A stretch of 64,000 nucleotides of DNA from Misgurnus anguillicaudatus (GCF_027580225.2 NC_073337.2:12931501-12995500), one strand, 5' to 3'. Shown: positions 12,301-24,265, counted from the stretch's first letter. Numbers and translations: made by a program. Notes: generated by a model not told the origin, from the letters alone.

Positions 12301-15300
12301 ACTGGGCCAGGTTTCCCAAAAGCATCGTAACTTAAGTAGCACTTGAAAAACATTGTAGATCTACGAGTGCTTTGAAATAATCGTTAATTCATAAGTGCAA
12401 CCTCGTAAGGTCACCTGCAGGACAACCAGCAAATTGCACTCCTGCAATGACGATAATGTAATGTTTTAAATGTATATTTATTTATTGGGTTCTTCTTTGT
12501 TTATTTGTTTAAATTACTTTAATATAAATTCAAATGAGAAATCAAAATTAATGACTGAACATAAATAAATAAAAGAAGGAAAATGTATTTGCTACAATTT
12601 TGGTAAAAGTTGTTACTAGAAAATTGATAAATTGTTCCTACCAATTCTGCTATAATTCATCTACAGTAAAAAAAAAATTGAAGGGAAATCTGATTAAAGA
12701 AACCAGATAAATATTTACAGTACAGTGCAATAATCCATAATAATAAATAAACATAGATAATAAAAACAAATAATAATAATAATCGAAACTATAATATAAA
12801 ATGCAGAAGGCATTTCGCAGTGGGATGAGTCCTAACTAAATATGGAAAATAATATTTCATTATGCACAAATTATTAAAACATTTAAAAAGTCATTGAACA
12901 ATAATGAAAAATATTATACATTTTTTTAGTGCACATCGGCTGAAGATCATTAGCCTAAACAAGCTTCTGCTACAAATTCGAGTCATTCTATTGGTGACAT
13001 TTCAGCACTTGATAAACGGATAGCGACTCGTAAGTAGGACTTAAAACCCAGCTGCGAGCGATCGTTTTATGTGCACCTTTGGGAAACGCATGTAAACTAA
13101 CAACAAATGTTCGTTAAGTAGCTCGTAGAAAGCGCTTTTAAGTCCTATGATCGGGAAAAAGTCTGCATTGATACAACACATACAACACAGGACACATTTT
13201 TGTCAAAATAATAATAATAATAATAATAATAATAATTTCATGTGTAGTTCAGTCAGTGGAGCATTGTGTCAGCAGAACCAAGGTTGTGGGTTACATTTCT
13301 AGGGAACAAACATGCTAACATTGTGGCATATAGTAAAAATGATGACAAAAAATGCTGTAAATTGTATGTCTTCTTTCTTTATTAGATGCCATCACTATCA
13401 GCTATAAGGACTCGCGTTGGGTTGGCGCCTGGTGGCTGGGTTTTTTGATAACAGGTGTGGTGATGTTACTAGCCGGAATTCCCTTCTGGTTTCTTCCCAA
13501 GTCTCTTGTTAAGCAGGGTGAGACTGAAGCTGAAAAAAAATCTAATGCTCAAGAGGGTGAACAGGACACTTTCATTCCTGACAACAATAAAGACAGTTCC
13601 AAACCACCTGAGGTCTCCATGATGGCTCTGGCTAAAGATTTTGTTATTTTTTAAAGTTTATATGATTTGTTTGCAAAGGTACCATGACTCTGTTATACTA
13701 CTAAATTCTTGATATTTTCTAGATTTTCTGCCATCGTTGAAGAAACTCTTCAGCAACTCAGTTTACATCCTCATCATATGCACATCTTTAGTGCAAGTGA
13801 ATGGTTTTATAGGAATGATCACGTTTAAGCCAAAGTTCATGGAGCAAATCTATGGCCAATCAGCATCAAGAGCAATCTTTCTGATAGGTGGGTTTACCCT
13901 TTTTACTTACAGTTGTGATTTCCAGTTTGGTGTTGTCCATGATTTACAGTGAGGTCTTATAAACAACAAGATGATATTTGTGAACCACAAAACCAGATGT
14001 AACTCGCACGGGTATATTTGTAGAAAAAGCCAAAAATTGATTATTTATTCACAAATGTATATTTTTTTAATGCCAAAAATCATGAAGATATTCCTACCAT
14101 AAATGTATCAAAACTTAATTTTTGTGAGAGGAGGCTGCAAAATCGCGAACAAAATTGATGAGAAACTTGATGAGATACATTTGGCACCTAAATGTGATTT
14201 TCTTAATATTTCGTTTTTTTCACCCTCAGATAGAAAACATGAGCTATAAATCTAAAATGCACATTGTTATTTCCCCAGGCTTGTAAAAGCAAATTAAAGG
14301 ATTAGTCCATTTTCTTAAAAGAAAAATCCAGATAATTTACTCACCACCATGTCATCCAAAATGTTGATGTCTTTCTTTGTTCAGTCGAGAAGAATTTATG
14401 TTTTTTGAGGAAAACATTGCAGGATTTTTCTCATTTTAGTGGACTTTAATAGAGCCCAACATTTAACACTTAACGAAACATTTAACAGTATTTTTCAACT
14501 GAGTTTCAAAGGACTCTAAATGATCTCAAACGAGGCATAAGGGTCTTATCTAGCAAAACGATTGTCATTTTTGACAATAAAAATAAAAAATATGCACTTT
14601 TTAACCACAACTTCACGTCTAGTCCGGTCCTGTGATGCGCCAGCGTGACCTAACGCAAATGCGTAGTGACGTAGGGAGGTCACGTGTTACATATATAAAA
14701 CGCACATTTGCGGACCATTGTAAACAATAAACTGACAAAAAGACATTAATTAGTATCATTCCACATACAACAACGTCGGAACGGTCCTATTTCAACACAC
14801 TTGTAAACACTGGGGCGGAGTTTCGCGTTCGTCCTCTGTGACCTCTTGACGTCATGACATATTGCGTGGGGTCAGCTGGCGCATCACGACCGGACCTAGA
14901 CGAGAAGTTGTGGTTCAAAAGTGCATATTTTTTATTTTTATTGTCAAAAATGACAATCGTTTCGCTAGATAAGACCCTTATGCCTCGTTTGGGATCGTTT
15001 AGAGTCCTTTGAAACTCCGTTGAAAAAAACTGTTAAGTGTTGAGTTAAGTATTAAATGTTGGGCTCTATTAAAGTCCATTAAAATGAGAAAAATCCTGCA
15101 ATGTTTTCCAAAAAAAACACATAATTTCTTCTCGACTGAACAAAGAAAGTCATCAACATTTTGGATGACATGGTGGTGAGTAAATTATCTGGATTTTTTT
15201 TTTTAGAAAATGGACTATTCCTTTAAGCTGTGCAAAACTATCAATCCAAAACTATGTTTTACAAAACTATAATTCTACTTCAAATATACACAAATTCTTG

Positions 15301-18300
15301 TCTGAAAAAAATCATCTTTTGTCTTGCCAGGCATAATGAATCTACCAGCTGTTGCCTTAGGAATTATCACAGGAGGATTTGTAATGAAGAGGTACAAAAT
15401 GAATGTTCTTGGAGCGGCCAAGATGGCCATCGGTGCCTCCATTCTTGCCTTTTGTTCTCTGCTGGTACAATATTTCCTGAAGTGTGATAATTCACAGGTG
15501 GCTGGACTTACAGTGTCCTATGAGGGAACTATAACCTTCCTAAAATGCATTGTGTTGATATTGTGTAGCGACTTTAGAGGTTAATGGACATAACAATGTA
15601 TTTGTGACAGAACTCCAGCGCTGTCCTACCAGCAGGATACTTTGATCTCTCAGTGTAACATGGGCTGTTCCTGTTCTCTCAAGCACTGGGATCCCATCTG
15701 TTCCTCTAATGGCCTCACCTATGCCTCCCCCTGCCTTGCTGGCTGCCAGACCTCCACTGGGATTGGAAAGGACATGGTAAGCTATCCGTATACCTTTCCG
15801 ACATACCCTTCCTTATGTAACCCACGTGATGGTATACTATGTACATCTGTTCTTACAGTATAGCGGTTATACGTAGACATAGCATTGGCTATAAGATTAT
15901 TTTTAAAATAAGAAAATTCAGAATAACGAATGATAAGAGGTGAAGATACATTACATCTGTGCTTTAAAAAAATTTATGTTTTTAAAAGTATTTTAATGTG
16001 TGGAGTAGCAATAAGAACAAGGCAATATTGGATAATCACAAGGACTGAAACGTGAACACATTTGTTTTCCTACATTGTACATTTTTTTCTAAAGCAGGTA
16101 TTTGTTTGGTAGCTAACAATCTCACTCTTTTTATAGGTTTTTCACAACTGCACCTGTATTCGAGAGTCACCTCTTGCCTACGCAAACATGTCAGCAGTGT
16201 TGGGCCAATGCTCCCGCAAGGCAGACTGCGACTTCATGTTTAAAATCTACATGGCTGTGTCAGTTATAGGCGCCTTTGTCTCTGCCTGTGGAGCCACACC
16301 AAGTTACATCATTTTACTCAGGTAATAAATGTACACAACATTGCAACAACGTACACTATATAAACAAAATTATTGGGACAACCGCTTCTAATCAACAGGT
16401 TCGACTACTTTTCATTTTTAGCAAAAGTCTTTTTTTTGACAAGACATTGCCCCTTTGCACAAAGCAAGGTTTGATTCAGTCTAGTGTGGAAGAACTTGAC
16501 TGGTCTGAATAAAGCCCAAACCTAAACCCAAATGAACACCTTTGGCGTGACTTCACCCAAATCATCACCCAAACCCATCAATGACTTGAACACAGGGACA
16601 TAAAATAAAATATGTATAAATATTTTTTTTCTTTTATGCAACATGAATACAAAAGCTTTGAAATAAATATATTTAACAAATATATTTTTTGGACATTTTT
16701 GTATATATACATATTTTTCTGATTTCTTTTGTATAATAAATTATTAGTAAATATATTGTTGCCATAAGAAAATGGCTCTCCTAGGGCATCACTATGAAGA
16801 AGTAGCACCTTTATTTTTATAAGTGTACCATAGTTGTAATGAGGGGGACATGGAAGCCGGTTAGAATCCAATTGCAGAAAGTTTATTAAAACAACATGAC
16901 AAACGATCCAAATCAACAGGAAATAAAAGGGCAGGCAAGCAGATACTCCATATTCAGAAAACCGAAAGACAGTCCAACCAGGCAAAAAAGAAATCTCGAA
17001 AACAGGATTCTAAGGTCATAACAAGGAACATAGACATGAACAATAAACAGTATACAAAGGAACACTCAGTACAAAGATAAACTGACAATATTTCACAACC
17101 AAAACATAGAGAGAGCACGGCTGCATCCGAAACCCAATGCAGCTGACTCATTGCATGGCTGCCTCATTAGAGAATCACTACGGCAGCATGGCGGCAGCTC
17201 CGGGAAATGTATTTGGACAGCCTTCATAGGCAGCGTAACAGAATTCAGTTTGAAATATAAACAGAGAGCGTCTTCGTGATAACTAATCGAATATTTGCAA
17301 ACTACAATACTAATTTCTCACTAGAAATGCAATCAAAATGTGTAAAAAGTTTAAATATTTACACTGAATTTGCGAATTCCTGCCTTGGAATGCTGCCTCC
17401 GAAGACAGCATTTCAGAGATTTCGGACACAGCCCAAGGCTTAAATATTCAACACGCAGGAAGGAAAAAGGAGAGGGTGTTTATAGTACAGCTTGGAAGAG
17501 AGTACCACCTGGTGGCAGGATGAATGTGCCAATGCATTACAATAGATTATACCACGTTTATTCTTATTGGTTGAAAAACTTTCAATGGGTATTAATTATT
17601 TTCTGTAAAACACACCTTTAACCTGTCCAATGTGATCAGAAACATTCAGCCATGAACTGTCAGAAAAAAGTTACAAAATTGTACCTTTTTATGTTGCGGG
17701 TGTGGTACCCTCAAATGTACATTTCTGTACCTTGGGTATACAACACATTGAAATGTTGTACATTTTTGTTGTACCTATTGTGTACCTTAACGGAACAATT
17801 TTGTACCAGTTAAATTTTAGGGATACAAGACAGTTATCTGTACCTTTAAAGGTACACAATAGATCCTTAAGATACAGTTATGGTGTATTATGGTATGTAT
17901 ACCTGTAAAGGTACAAAGCGGTACCTTAGGGTACCACCCCAGCGAGAGAGAGAGATACAGTTTTGTACCTTTTCTGCTGACAGTGTGTAGTTATTGATGC
18001 ACATGTGAGTCACACCTGATACTAAAAGCAAAGGTTCACATACTTTGCCACTCACAGAAACGTAAAACTGACAATTTTCCTCATTGAATAAATAATCAGG
18101 TCTGATCATTTGGAGCTATACTTTATTTTACAATGTCCATCTTACTTTGTTAATACATTTAAGTACTGAGTAATAATAATTAACAACATGTACTTAGGGT
18201 TAGGGTTTGGGGTTTGTTGTATGTAATTATGCATTTATTACCTTTAGTACTATAGTAATTACATGTATTGTGTAAAAATACATGTATTGTGTACATGATT

Positions 18301-20779
18301 TTAAGTATGCTTGAATAAATGCATGTTCTCATGCTTTTTAGATCAATAAACCCTGAACTAAAGTCTTTGGCTCTTGGAATACAGACTTTGATTGTTCGAA
18401 CTCTGGGTAAGAGGATTTACTTTGTAATTGATTTCAACACAAGCTTTTAAATACCAGAATGTTGTAGCTGATATGAGAAACTTTTCTAGGTGGAATCCCT
18501 CCTCCCATTTATTTCGGAGCCTTGATTGACAAAACGTGTCTGAAATGGGGCATAAAAAGATGCGGAGGTCAAGGGGCGTGCCGCATTTATGACTCGGATG
18601 CCTTCAGGTTAGTGAAACTACAACACTGTAAAAAATACTTTGCTGCCTTAAAAATTTTTGTTAAATCAACTCAGATTTACAAGTCATGTCAACAGAGATG
18701 AGTTGTCACAGCTTATAAAATATAGTTGAGAAAAGTCAACTTAATTTTATAAGTTATAACAACTCACCTGTAGTTATAACAACATCTCTAGTCAAGATAA
18801 ATAAAAGTAAGTTAAAGTGACTTGTAAATCTGAGCCCCTAAGGTGACATTGGAGTAAAAAATCAAAAGTTTAGTTTCACGAAACCTTCATGTGCAGAATT
18901 TCCAAAACCTTCATGTGCAGAAAAAATTCCTTCACTGTAAAAAATACTTTGCTGCCTTCAATTTTTTGTTGAATCAACTTGGATTTAAACACAGAGCCCC
19001 TAAGGGGACATGGAGCAAAAGAAACTATCGCGTGTGCTCACGTGAAACTATTGCGCACGCACGTGAAACTATCGCGCACGCACGTGAAACTATCGCGCAC
19101 GTACGTGAAACTATCATGCGTGAGCACGCGAAACTAAGCGCGGGAGCACGCAAAACTAAACGCGGTAGTTCACGTGAGCACGCAAAAGTTTCACGTGAGC
19201 ACACAAAAGTTTCACGTGCGCACGCGATAGTTTCACGTGCGCACACGAAAGTAAACTATATTTAATTTTTGCTCCATGTCCCCTTAGGGGCTCCGTATAA
19301 ATCCAAGTTCATTCAACAAAAAATGTTAAGGCAGCAAAGTATTTTTTACAGTGAAGGAATATTTTTAAACAATTAAATATAAAATGCAAACCCAGCAGTT
19401 CTGCTTAAAAAAAAACTTAATGCAGTTAGAAGCACATTGTTTCCTTCGACTAATATGGCAACTAGCCAGGAATGTGAATCGTTTGTTTTAAATAATATAA
19501 TATAGGTCAGGTACACAGCAGGGTTATGTGAAGTTTGTCTAGTAATATTTATGGAACATGTATTTTGTTTGCAGCCACATCTTTGTTATTGAGACATTAT
19601 TTGAAAATCAATAAAGAATAAAGGTACGATAGCTGTCAGGGACGGTACCCTTTTAAAAAGTACACCTTTAGTGTATATTAGTACACCAGTGGGAGATATT
19701 GGTACCTTAAGGATACCTATTTCAGCCCAGTCTCACGAAATTTCGTTATATAGTCACGTATTTTTTTTATTCTTTTTTCGTGCTATTATCACGAAATTTC
19801 GTGTTTTTTCGTGATCGTATAACGAATTCTTGTTTTCGTGTGATTAGGATTCGTAGGGTTAGATTTACATAAAATGATATCCCTAACCAAACCCAACTCT
19901 AACCCTAACGCCAGGTGACATATAAAAAAATAAATCAGAAAAAATAGTATAGATCAATATATAAAGTGACATTCTAATGCAAGCACCAAATCTAACCCTA
20001 AACCGAAGCGACAATGGTTTAAAAATACGACAAAACAGTCGAGTAACCAATACGTGATAATCACACGAAAACAGGAATTCGTTATATGATCACGAAAAAA
20101 CACGAAATTTTGTGATAATAGCACAAAAAAAGAATTTAAAAAAATACGTGACTATATCACGAAACTTTGTGAGACTGGGTAGCCTATTTGTACCTAAATG
20201 CTACGGCCTTATTAAAGGGTACCTTCCTAGTGTCAGCTTTTGTACCTTTATTTCTGAAAGTCTACCCAGCCCGATTTCACGAGAATTTGTATGTATTTTA
20301 AGAGGTGGCTAATTACTACAAAGTGAATAATAAAAAACAATAATGAAACCCCAGCATCACAGTGGCAAAAGCAAATTAGAATTACAAAAATGTACTCATG
20401 CGGTCATATGAATTAATACGAATTAGCCACCTCGTAAAATACATACAAATTGCCATAAGGTAGCATTAGTGTACCACACACAGATACAGACATGAAACAA
20501 ATTATTTTAGGCAAACAAAGAAGATAACAAAGGTATAATATATATATTTTGCACCACAGAAATACTTTCCTGGGTCTTGTTTATGGCCTGTACGCTGTAT
20601 CCTACCTGTTATGGGGGCTCCTGTTCAACAGACTGTCTCGTCGTCAAAAGAAACTGGATTTAAAGCAACAACTAAAAGCATCCAATCAGGACGGCACTGT
20701 AACCACTAATGGTAGTGGAAATGCCCCATCTGCTATCGTAAAATGCAGTGAAAATCCCGACCAGGAGACCACCATCTGA
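5260..20779 (+). CDS. slco1c1: Oatp1-family organic anion transporter, SLCO1C1-like (gene A); two splice donors missing
   Basis: Coding exons: 5260-5307, 8695-8836, 9130-9262, 9765-9886, 11160-11306, 11607-11705, 13386-13637, 13723-13887, 15331-15526, 15611-15776, 16137-16321, 18342-18406, 18490-18607, 20560-20779 (TGA). The spliced frame is 685 aa with no internal stop. The family moves organic anions such as thyroid hormones, bile salts and steroid conjugates across the plasma membrane without sodium. Visible marks are SITQIERRF and IDGSFEIGN after TM1, the signature DSRWVGAWW (about 239-247), a cysteine-rich Kazal-like loop (about 450-500, with CSC, PIC, LAGC, HNCTC), and conserved PELKSLALG and CLKWG in the last exons. 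The C-terminus ETTI fits a class I PDZ-binding motif, as does the ETQL end of human SLCO1C1. The short EPCCSKLK N-terminus and RDF/KDFLPSLK motif also point to 1C1. The exon starting at 5254 has 5' UTR before the ATG. Exons 7 and 9 end without GT (AAAG then attttg; GAGGG then aactat), so the gene may be damaged or the assembly wrong. The 1C1 assignment is from memory of the human protein, not from alignment. Confidence 0.85.
5568..6433. repeat. DNA transposon relic with 'tgggtgattctcacgaaa' inverted ends
   Basis: The left end tgggtgattctcacgaaa (5569) and the right end ttcgtgagaatcaccca (6416-6431) are inverted copies. The 860-bp interior is AT-rich with no ORF. It lies in intron 1 of gene A. 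A diverged relative of the same family is at 49832-50570 in intron 5 of gene C (ends gggtgattctcacgaaat and tcgcgagaatccccc). Both copies also share internal phrases such as 'cattaccgcaac' and 'ggaggatgagaa'. Confidence 0.6.
7596..7850. repeat. Fragment of a 'tagacggtttcat' transposon family
   Basis: The stretch matches 31443-31740 almost base for base for about 240 bp (shared phrases GCACGTGATACACGTCTGGA and CTGACTAGTTGCTAAACTGA). The 31443 copy has inverted ends tatagacggtttcat / gaaactgtctata. A further element with the same kind of ends spans about 56664-58575. This is a multi-copy DNA transposon-like family. Confidence 0.55.
9303..9490. repeat. Short palindromic repeat with internal CA/TA microsatellite
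   Basis: Inverted ends agggctgtcaaaagattaat (9303) and attaatcttttgacagccct (to 9490) flank repeated GATTAATCGCGATTAATC units and a (CA)n(TA)n(TG)n tract at about 9344-9410. It lies in intron 3 of gene A. This end sequence is widespread in fish genomes. No protein is encoded. Confidence 0.65.
13207..13236. repeat. (AAT)n microsatellite
   Basis: About ten AAT units lie in intron 6 of gene A, just before a + strand SINE fragment (13241-13310) with the tRNA-like phrase TAGTTCAGTCAGTGGAGCA. Confidence 0.8.
14294..15226. repeat. 930-bp long-palindrome MITE with TTAA flanks
   Basis: Both ends are TTAA (14294-14297 and 15223-15226). They are followed by inverted repeats of about 300 bp per arm (left aaggattagtccattttc; right gaaaatggactattcctt), and arms match through phrases such as CATCCAAAATGTTGATG and ACGAGGCATAAGGGTCTTAT. 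A central 250-bp region (about 14630-14890) with CpG-rich sequence is the loop. TTAA duplication is typical of piggyBac-type transposition. It occupies most of intron 8 of gene A and would fold as a long hairpin in the pre-mRNA. Confidence 0.75.
17119..17434. repeat. 'ggctgcatccgaaa' inverted-repeat MITE
   Basis: Left end ggctgcatccgaaac and right end tttcggacacagcc are inverted. The element lies in intron 11 of gene A. A related element with ends gctgcgtccgaaaccgc / gcggtttcggacgcagc is at 36036-36455 in intron 11 of gene B. Confidence 0.55.
18624..19353. repeat. Hairpin MITE (CACTGTAAAAAATACTTTGC family) with nested insert
   Basis: The outer ends cactgtaaaaaatactttgc (18624) and gcaaagtattttttacagtg (to 19353) are perfect inverted repeats. 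A complete, uninterrupted relative (246 bp) is at 61738-61983 in intron 2 of iapp. The copy here is enlarged by a partial internal duplication (the end sequence recurs at 18935) and by a nested palindrome. That palindrome begins with arms CCCCTAAGGGGACATGGAGC and their reverse complement (about 18996-19016 and 19270-19292) and encloses the CACGTG array. It lies in intron 13 of gene A. Confidence 0.7.
19025..19258. repeat. CACGTG-rich minisatellite, direct then inverted units
   Basis: About ten degenerate units of roughly 21 bp occur (consensus cacgtgaaactatcgcgcacg). The left half is in one orientation and the right half largely inverted (tttcacgtgcgcacgcgatag). Each unit carries a CACGTG or CGCGCACG core, giving unusually CpG-rich DNA in an AT-rich intron. 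Open frames on both strands spelling ARETIAH-type repeats are a by-product of the repeat. Confidence 0.75.
19732..20183. repeat. Palindromic 'cacgaaat' MITE copy 2
   Basis: Near-identical in plan to 3180-3658: inverted ends cagtctcacgaaatttcg / cacgaaactttgtgagactg with the same interior (tctaaccctaaaccgaagcg at about 19991). It lies in intron 13 of gene A. Confidence 0.6.
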
Positions 20780-21255
20780 AATTACGCATCCAAACTTCTC
20801 AAACGTGTCTTATCTACCAAAGAAATGGCTATTTGGTGAGGTTATGGTTAAGAAATTGTGTTAATTTGTCCATTTATTATCAAGCATTTGAGATGGTAGA
20901 AATGTATTAGATGCAGGTTGAACTTTGCTACAGGCCAAGTTTAAACTTATTCACATCAAACCCAATAACTCTAAACCAAACTGAAAACCAAAAACTATAA
21001 AAGCATTTGTTTACGCAGTGTTTATACATCTAGGTTTGTATCGTGTGGTTCTTCACACCAGAACATTGTTACACAGGAACATTGTTATACTGTCAGGTCA
21101 TTGTGAAATTCTTATATCATGAATATAGGGGAGACTGTGGAGTGTTGTAACATATTTTTGTGTTTCTGTAACCCAGTATTGTTTTTGCACTTATGTGTCT
21201 CTTAATTCAAAACACTAAATAAAAGTTGACACAAATTCAGAAAAACGTTTAGGCA

Positions 21256-21661
21256 CTACGGCTACGTTCCCACTGCAGGCGAAAATCCGTTTTTTTCCCA
21301 CCCAAATGTGACCCATATCTGATTTTCTTATGACAGTCTGAACAGCACAAATCGGTTATTTTTGTTCAAATCAGACACAGGCCACTTTCATATGTGTTCC
21401 TGAATCGGATACATATCTGATGTGTTGCAATGCGACTTTCAGTCTGAACGGCCATGTTTTTTTCCGCAAACACAGTACACTGCATCTGACATCATGACGT
21501 TTTCTGCGCATGAGGGTAACTTTAGGGCCGTATAGAATTCGCAAATGAGACTGATGGCAGTCGCTTTTATATAATATTGTGGACAACAGCGCAAAATATC
21601 TGATTTCTGCAAAAAAATCTGAACTGAGCATTAAGACCTGCAGTGTGAACAAAGCCTTAGT
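21256..21661. repeat. Inverted-end repeat downstream of gene A
   Basis: Left end ggctacgttcccactgcagg and right end cctgcagtgtgaacaaagcc are inverted, diverged copies. The interior contains TCTGAACAGCACAAATCGG and related phrases in both orientations. It is a non-autonomous DNA transposon relic. Confidence 0.5.
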
Positions 21662-22178
21662 CGTGATGGTTTGGGTTGGGTAAGGGGGTAGGGATTGCAT
21701 TACGAGGTCCTCAGAGAGATGGCTGTAGTAATGTGTTTGTGTTTTTGTTAAACTAGGACTATACACTGTACTATGTTGTGTACACATTGTGGGTCCAGTA
21801 AAAGTACATTGGACAGTATTGTTACAACCCTCCCTGTGTGTGTTGCCATAATTTTTCTACTTTTATTTTTTAACATGTACATATAAAGTTAGTGTGGATG
21901 TTACATATGAAATTAAACAGGAAAAAATTGCAGATCAAATAAGCCTTCACGATACTGTAAAGAAATCTTTATTTATGACTTCTACAGTCACCTCAGGAGA
22001 TTGGTGGTCATGTACAATAGTGATTTCACACCTGTATCTATTTTCTAAGGATATATAATAAAAAAAAACGAGGTTGCATATGTCTTGTCATTTTTATGCA
22101 TTGCACTGTTTTGTACATTTCTGGATTGAATCTCACATTTGTGCATGTAAATGGACTGTATGTTATGACATGGAACCA

Positions 22179-22184
22179 AATAAA
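22179..22184 (+). terminator. Candidate polyadenylation signal for gene A
   Basis: AATAAA lies 1.4 kb after the gene A stop, followed by T-rich sequence. A nearer AATAAA occurs at about 21219. Which one is used cannot be told from sequence. Confidence 0.35.
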
Positions 22185-24265
22185 TTGAGCTTTAATCTAT
22201 TGAAATCTATTTTCACAGATCAGTTTTGATAGCTAGTGATCACTTTTATCCATTTTGCTTGGATTAAGTGTTGTGTGATACGGGAGAATGCATAATGTGC
22301 ACTGTACATTACTATTGAGAATAGACTTTTGCGAAAACTGTGCCAATATCCTCAAGTCTTATATTAAAATCCTCTGACATTTTCTTTAAAATTTTCATTT
22401 TAACTTGTGACTGGCATTGTTATTTTGCGCCCTTGCTTTGTGCCTCCACCTTCTGCATTCATCACTATGAAAGGTAAAATACGCTGATACTCTCATGAAT
22501 GCAGAGGAGTCCAAGATGGTGTCATTACCGGAAGCTAGTATGTTTGTAAAGTTTAAAGGAAAACACCACCGTTTTTCAATATTTACTATGTTCTTACCTC
22601 AACTTAGACAAATGAATACATACCTATTTTTTTTCAATGCGTGCACTTAATATTTGTACAACGTGTCGTGAATGTGTTAGCATTTAGCCTAGCCCCATTC
22701 ATTCCTTAGGATCCAAACAGGGATGAATTTAAAAAACCACCAAACACTTCCATATTTTCCCTATTTAAAGACTGTTACATGAGTAATTACCAGACTGATC
22801 TCACGGAAAGTCGTGTTATATTCCCGCAAAATTTTATCAATTTATTTGTGTCCATGGCACAAAATGTAGCTTTGTCACGTGCCTTGAGCACAAATGTCTT
22901 TTTCGTGACACTCTATAAAAGTTTTCCATATCCGTGGCATGGCTTTCTTTTCTGTTTCATTTTATGTATTGTTTTATTATGTTTTTTTCCTATTCTCTTA
23001 CCATTGTTGCTTGGGGTTAGAATCACTTTCTGTTACATTTTTAGACATCCTAACCCAAACCCCCAGTCTAACCCCAAAAATACGGTGAGAATAGTTTTAA
23101 AAGCGGAAGAAAAACATGTAGAAAACAATACATGAATAGTTTCGTTGCAAAACGAGATAAATCCATTTTTTTACATTTTTGTCAAAACATTTTTATTATT
23201 ATGTTATCATGTTGTTATTTTGTTTTATGGTGCACACAACATACACACACGTTTGTAATACCAAATTGGCCTTAAAGTTGAGAAAACTAAAAATGACCTG
23301 CAGCTGGTTACCTTAAACTTTTAAGTTTTCTCAACTTCTTGTTTTTTTACAGTGTTATGCCTTGAACGTGAGGTGGATTAATATTATTCTATTAGAAATC
23401 TTTTAAAATGATGCACTGTATTACTCACATCTGTAAGAACATGTCAGGAAGATGTTGCTTAATGAAGAAACAACATTTTTATATATTTTAAAAATCTTTT
23501 CACTGTATTTTGAATTCATTTCAGGTTACATGTTTTGTGTCACAATGTAAAAATTATGCTCAAGAATGTGTCAGTTGTTAAATCTTAATCCTCATCAGTT
23601 ATGTGGGGATAAAGCTGCTTGGATGAATGGACGTCTGAAACCACATGCTGTTAAATATATCAACATGAAATTCCCATGACTAGGCCCAGTGAGGTTCAGT
23701 TCTGGGTCAGATGATACTTACAGCTTTTGGTGAAACTTAATTTAGTAATAACTGGATTATGCATATTTACAAGCAACCAAACGTAAAGCTTAATCTTATA
23801 CTTAAATGTGTAATTACATTGTAATACTTTAAATAAAGGGTTAGCAATCTTTTTCACAAGAAACCTATAACACATTAGTTCACAGCTTGTATAGTTAACA
23901 GTCATTTATCGTCCAAAAGTGAATGTTTTAGTTAAGAACAAAGAAAGGCTTATTTGCAACACTTTTGATGAAGCTTGTACACAAAAAGTGAAAGCTGTTC
24001 AAAAAAAAAAAATGCTTCAATTGGTAACACCTAAAATATTAAAACATTTTAAATGTAAACTTTTAGGCGTTATCAAGTATTTTTAAAGTTGATACAACTT
24101 TTACTTTTTACACTGTATTTATAATGCATTATGCATGTATTTATAAAACTTTATAATGCACATTTCACAAACAAAGTGATACAATGAAATACTCAAATGC
24201 TAAAATAGAAACAAAACAAGAAAACAAACCACATTCAACAACTGACAAAAGACAATGGAAATACT

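Noticed and set aside
13638..13654. Alternative GT donors downstream of gene A exon 7 (gttatt at 13643, gtttat at 13659)
   Set aside because: Using 13643 shifts the frame of exon 8 into an early stop, and 13659 lies after the in-frame TAA, so neither rescues the gene.
15527..15584. Alternative donor agaggttaat after gene A exon 9
   Set aside because: It leaves exon 9 in phase 1, whereas exon 10 needs phase 2; the join reads into a stop.
16578..16985. 135-codon minus-strand open frame in intron 11 of gene A
   Set aside because: Low-complexity, AT-rich, no recognisable domain, no homologous position in genes B or C.
19025..19246. Overlapping open frames on both strands encoding ARETIAH-type tandem peptides
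   Set aside because: They are generated by the 21-bp CACGTG repeat, which is open on both strands; no splice signals or start context support a protein.
19025..19258. Array resembling a CRISPR locus
   Set aside because: Units abut without unique spacers, change orientation midway, and lie in a vertebrate intron within a MITE.
21371..21787. 138-codon minus-strand open frame downstream of gene A
   Set aside because: It lies mostly within the inverted-end repeat at 21256-21661, with no motif or conserved partner.
22779..23135. 118-codon plus-strand open frame with a hydrophobic stretch
   Set aside because: It overlaps a diverged copy of the cacgaaat MITE family; the hydrophobic run is T-rich repeat sequence.
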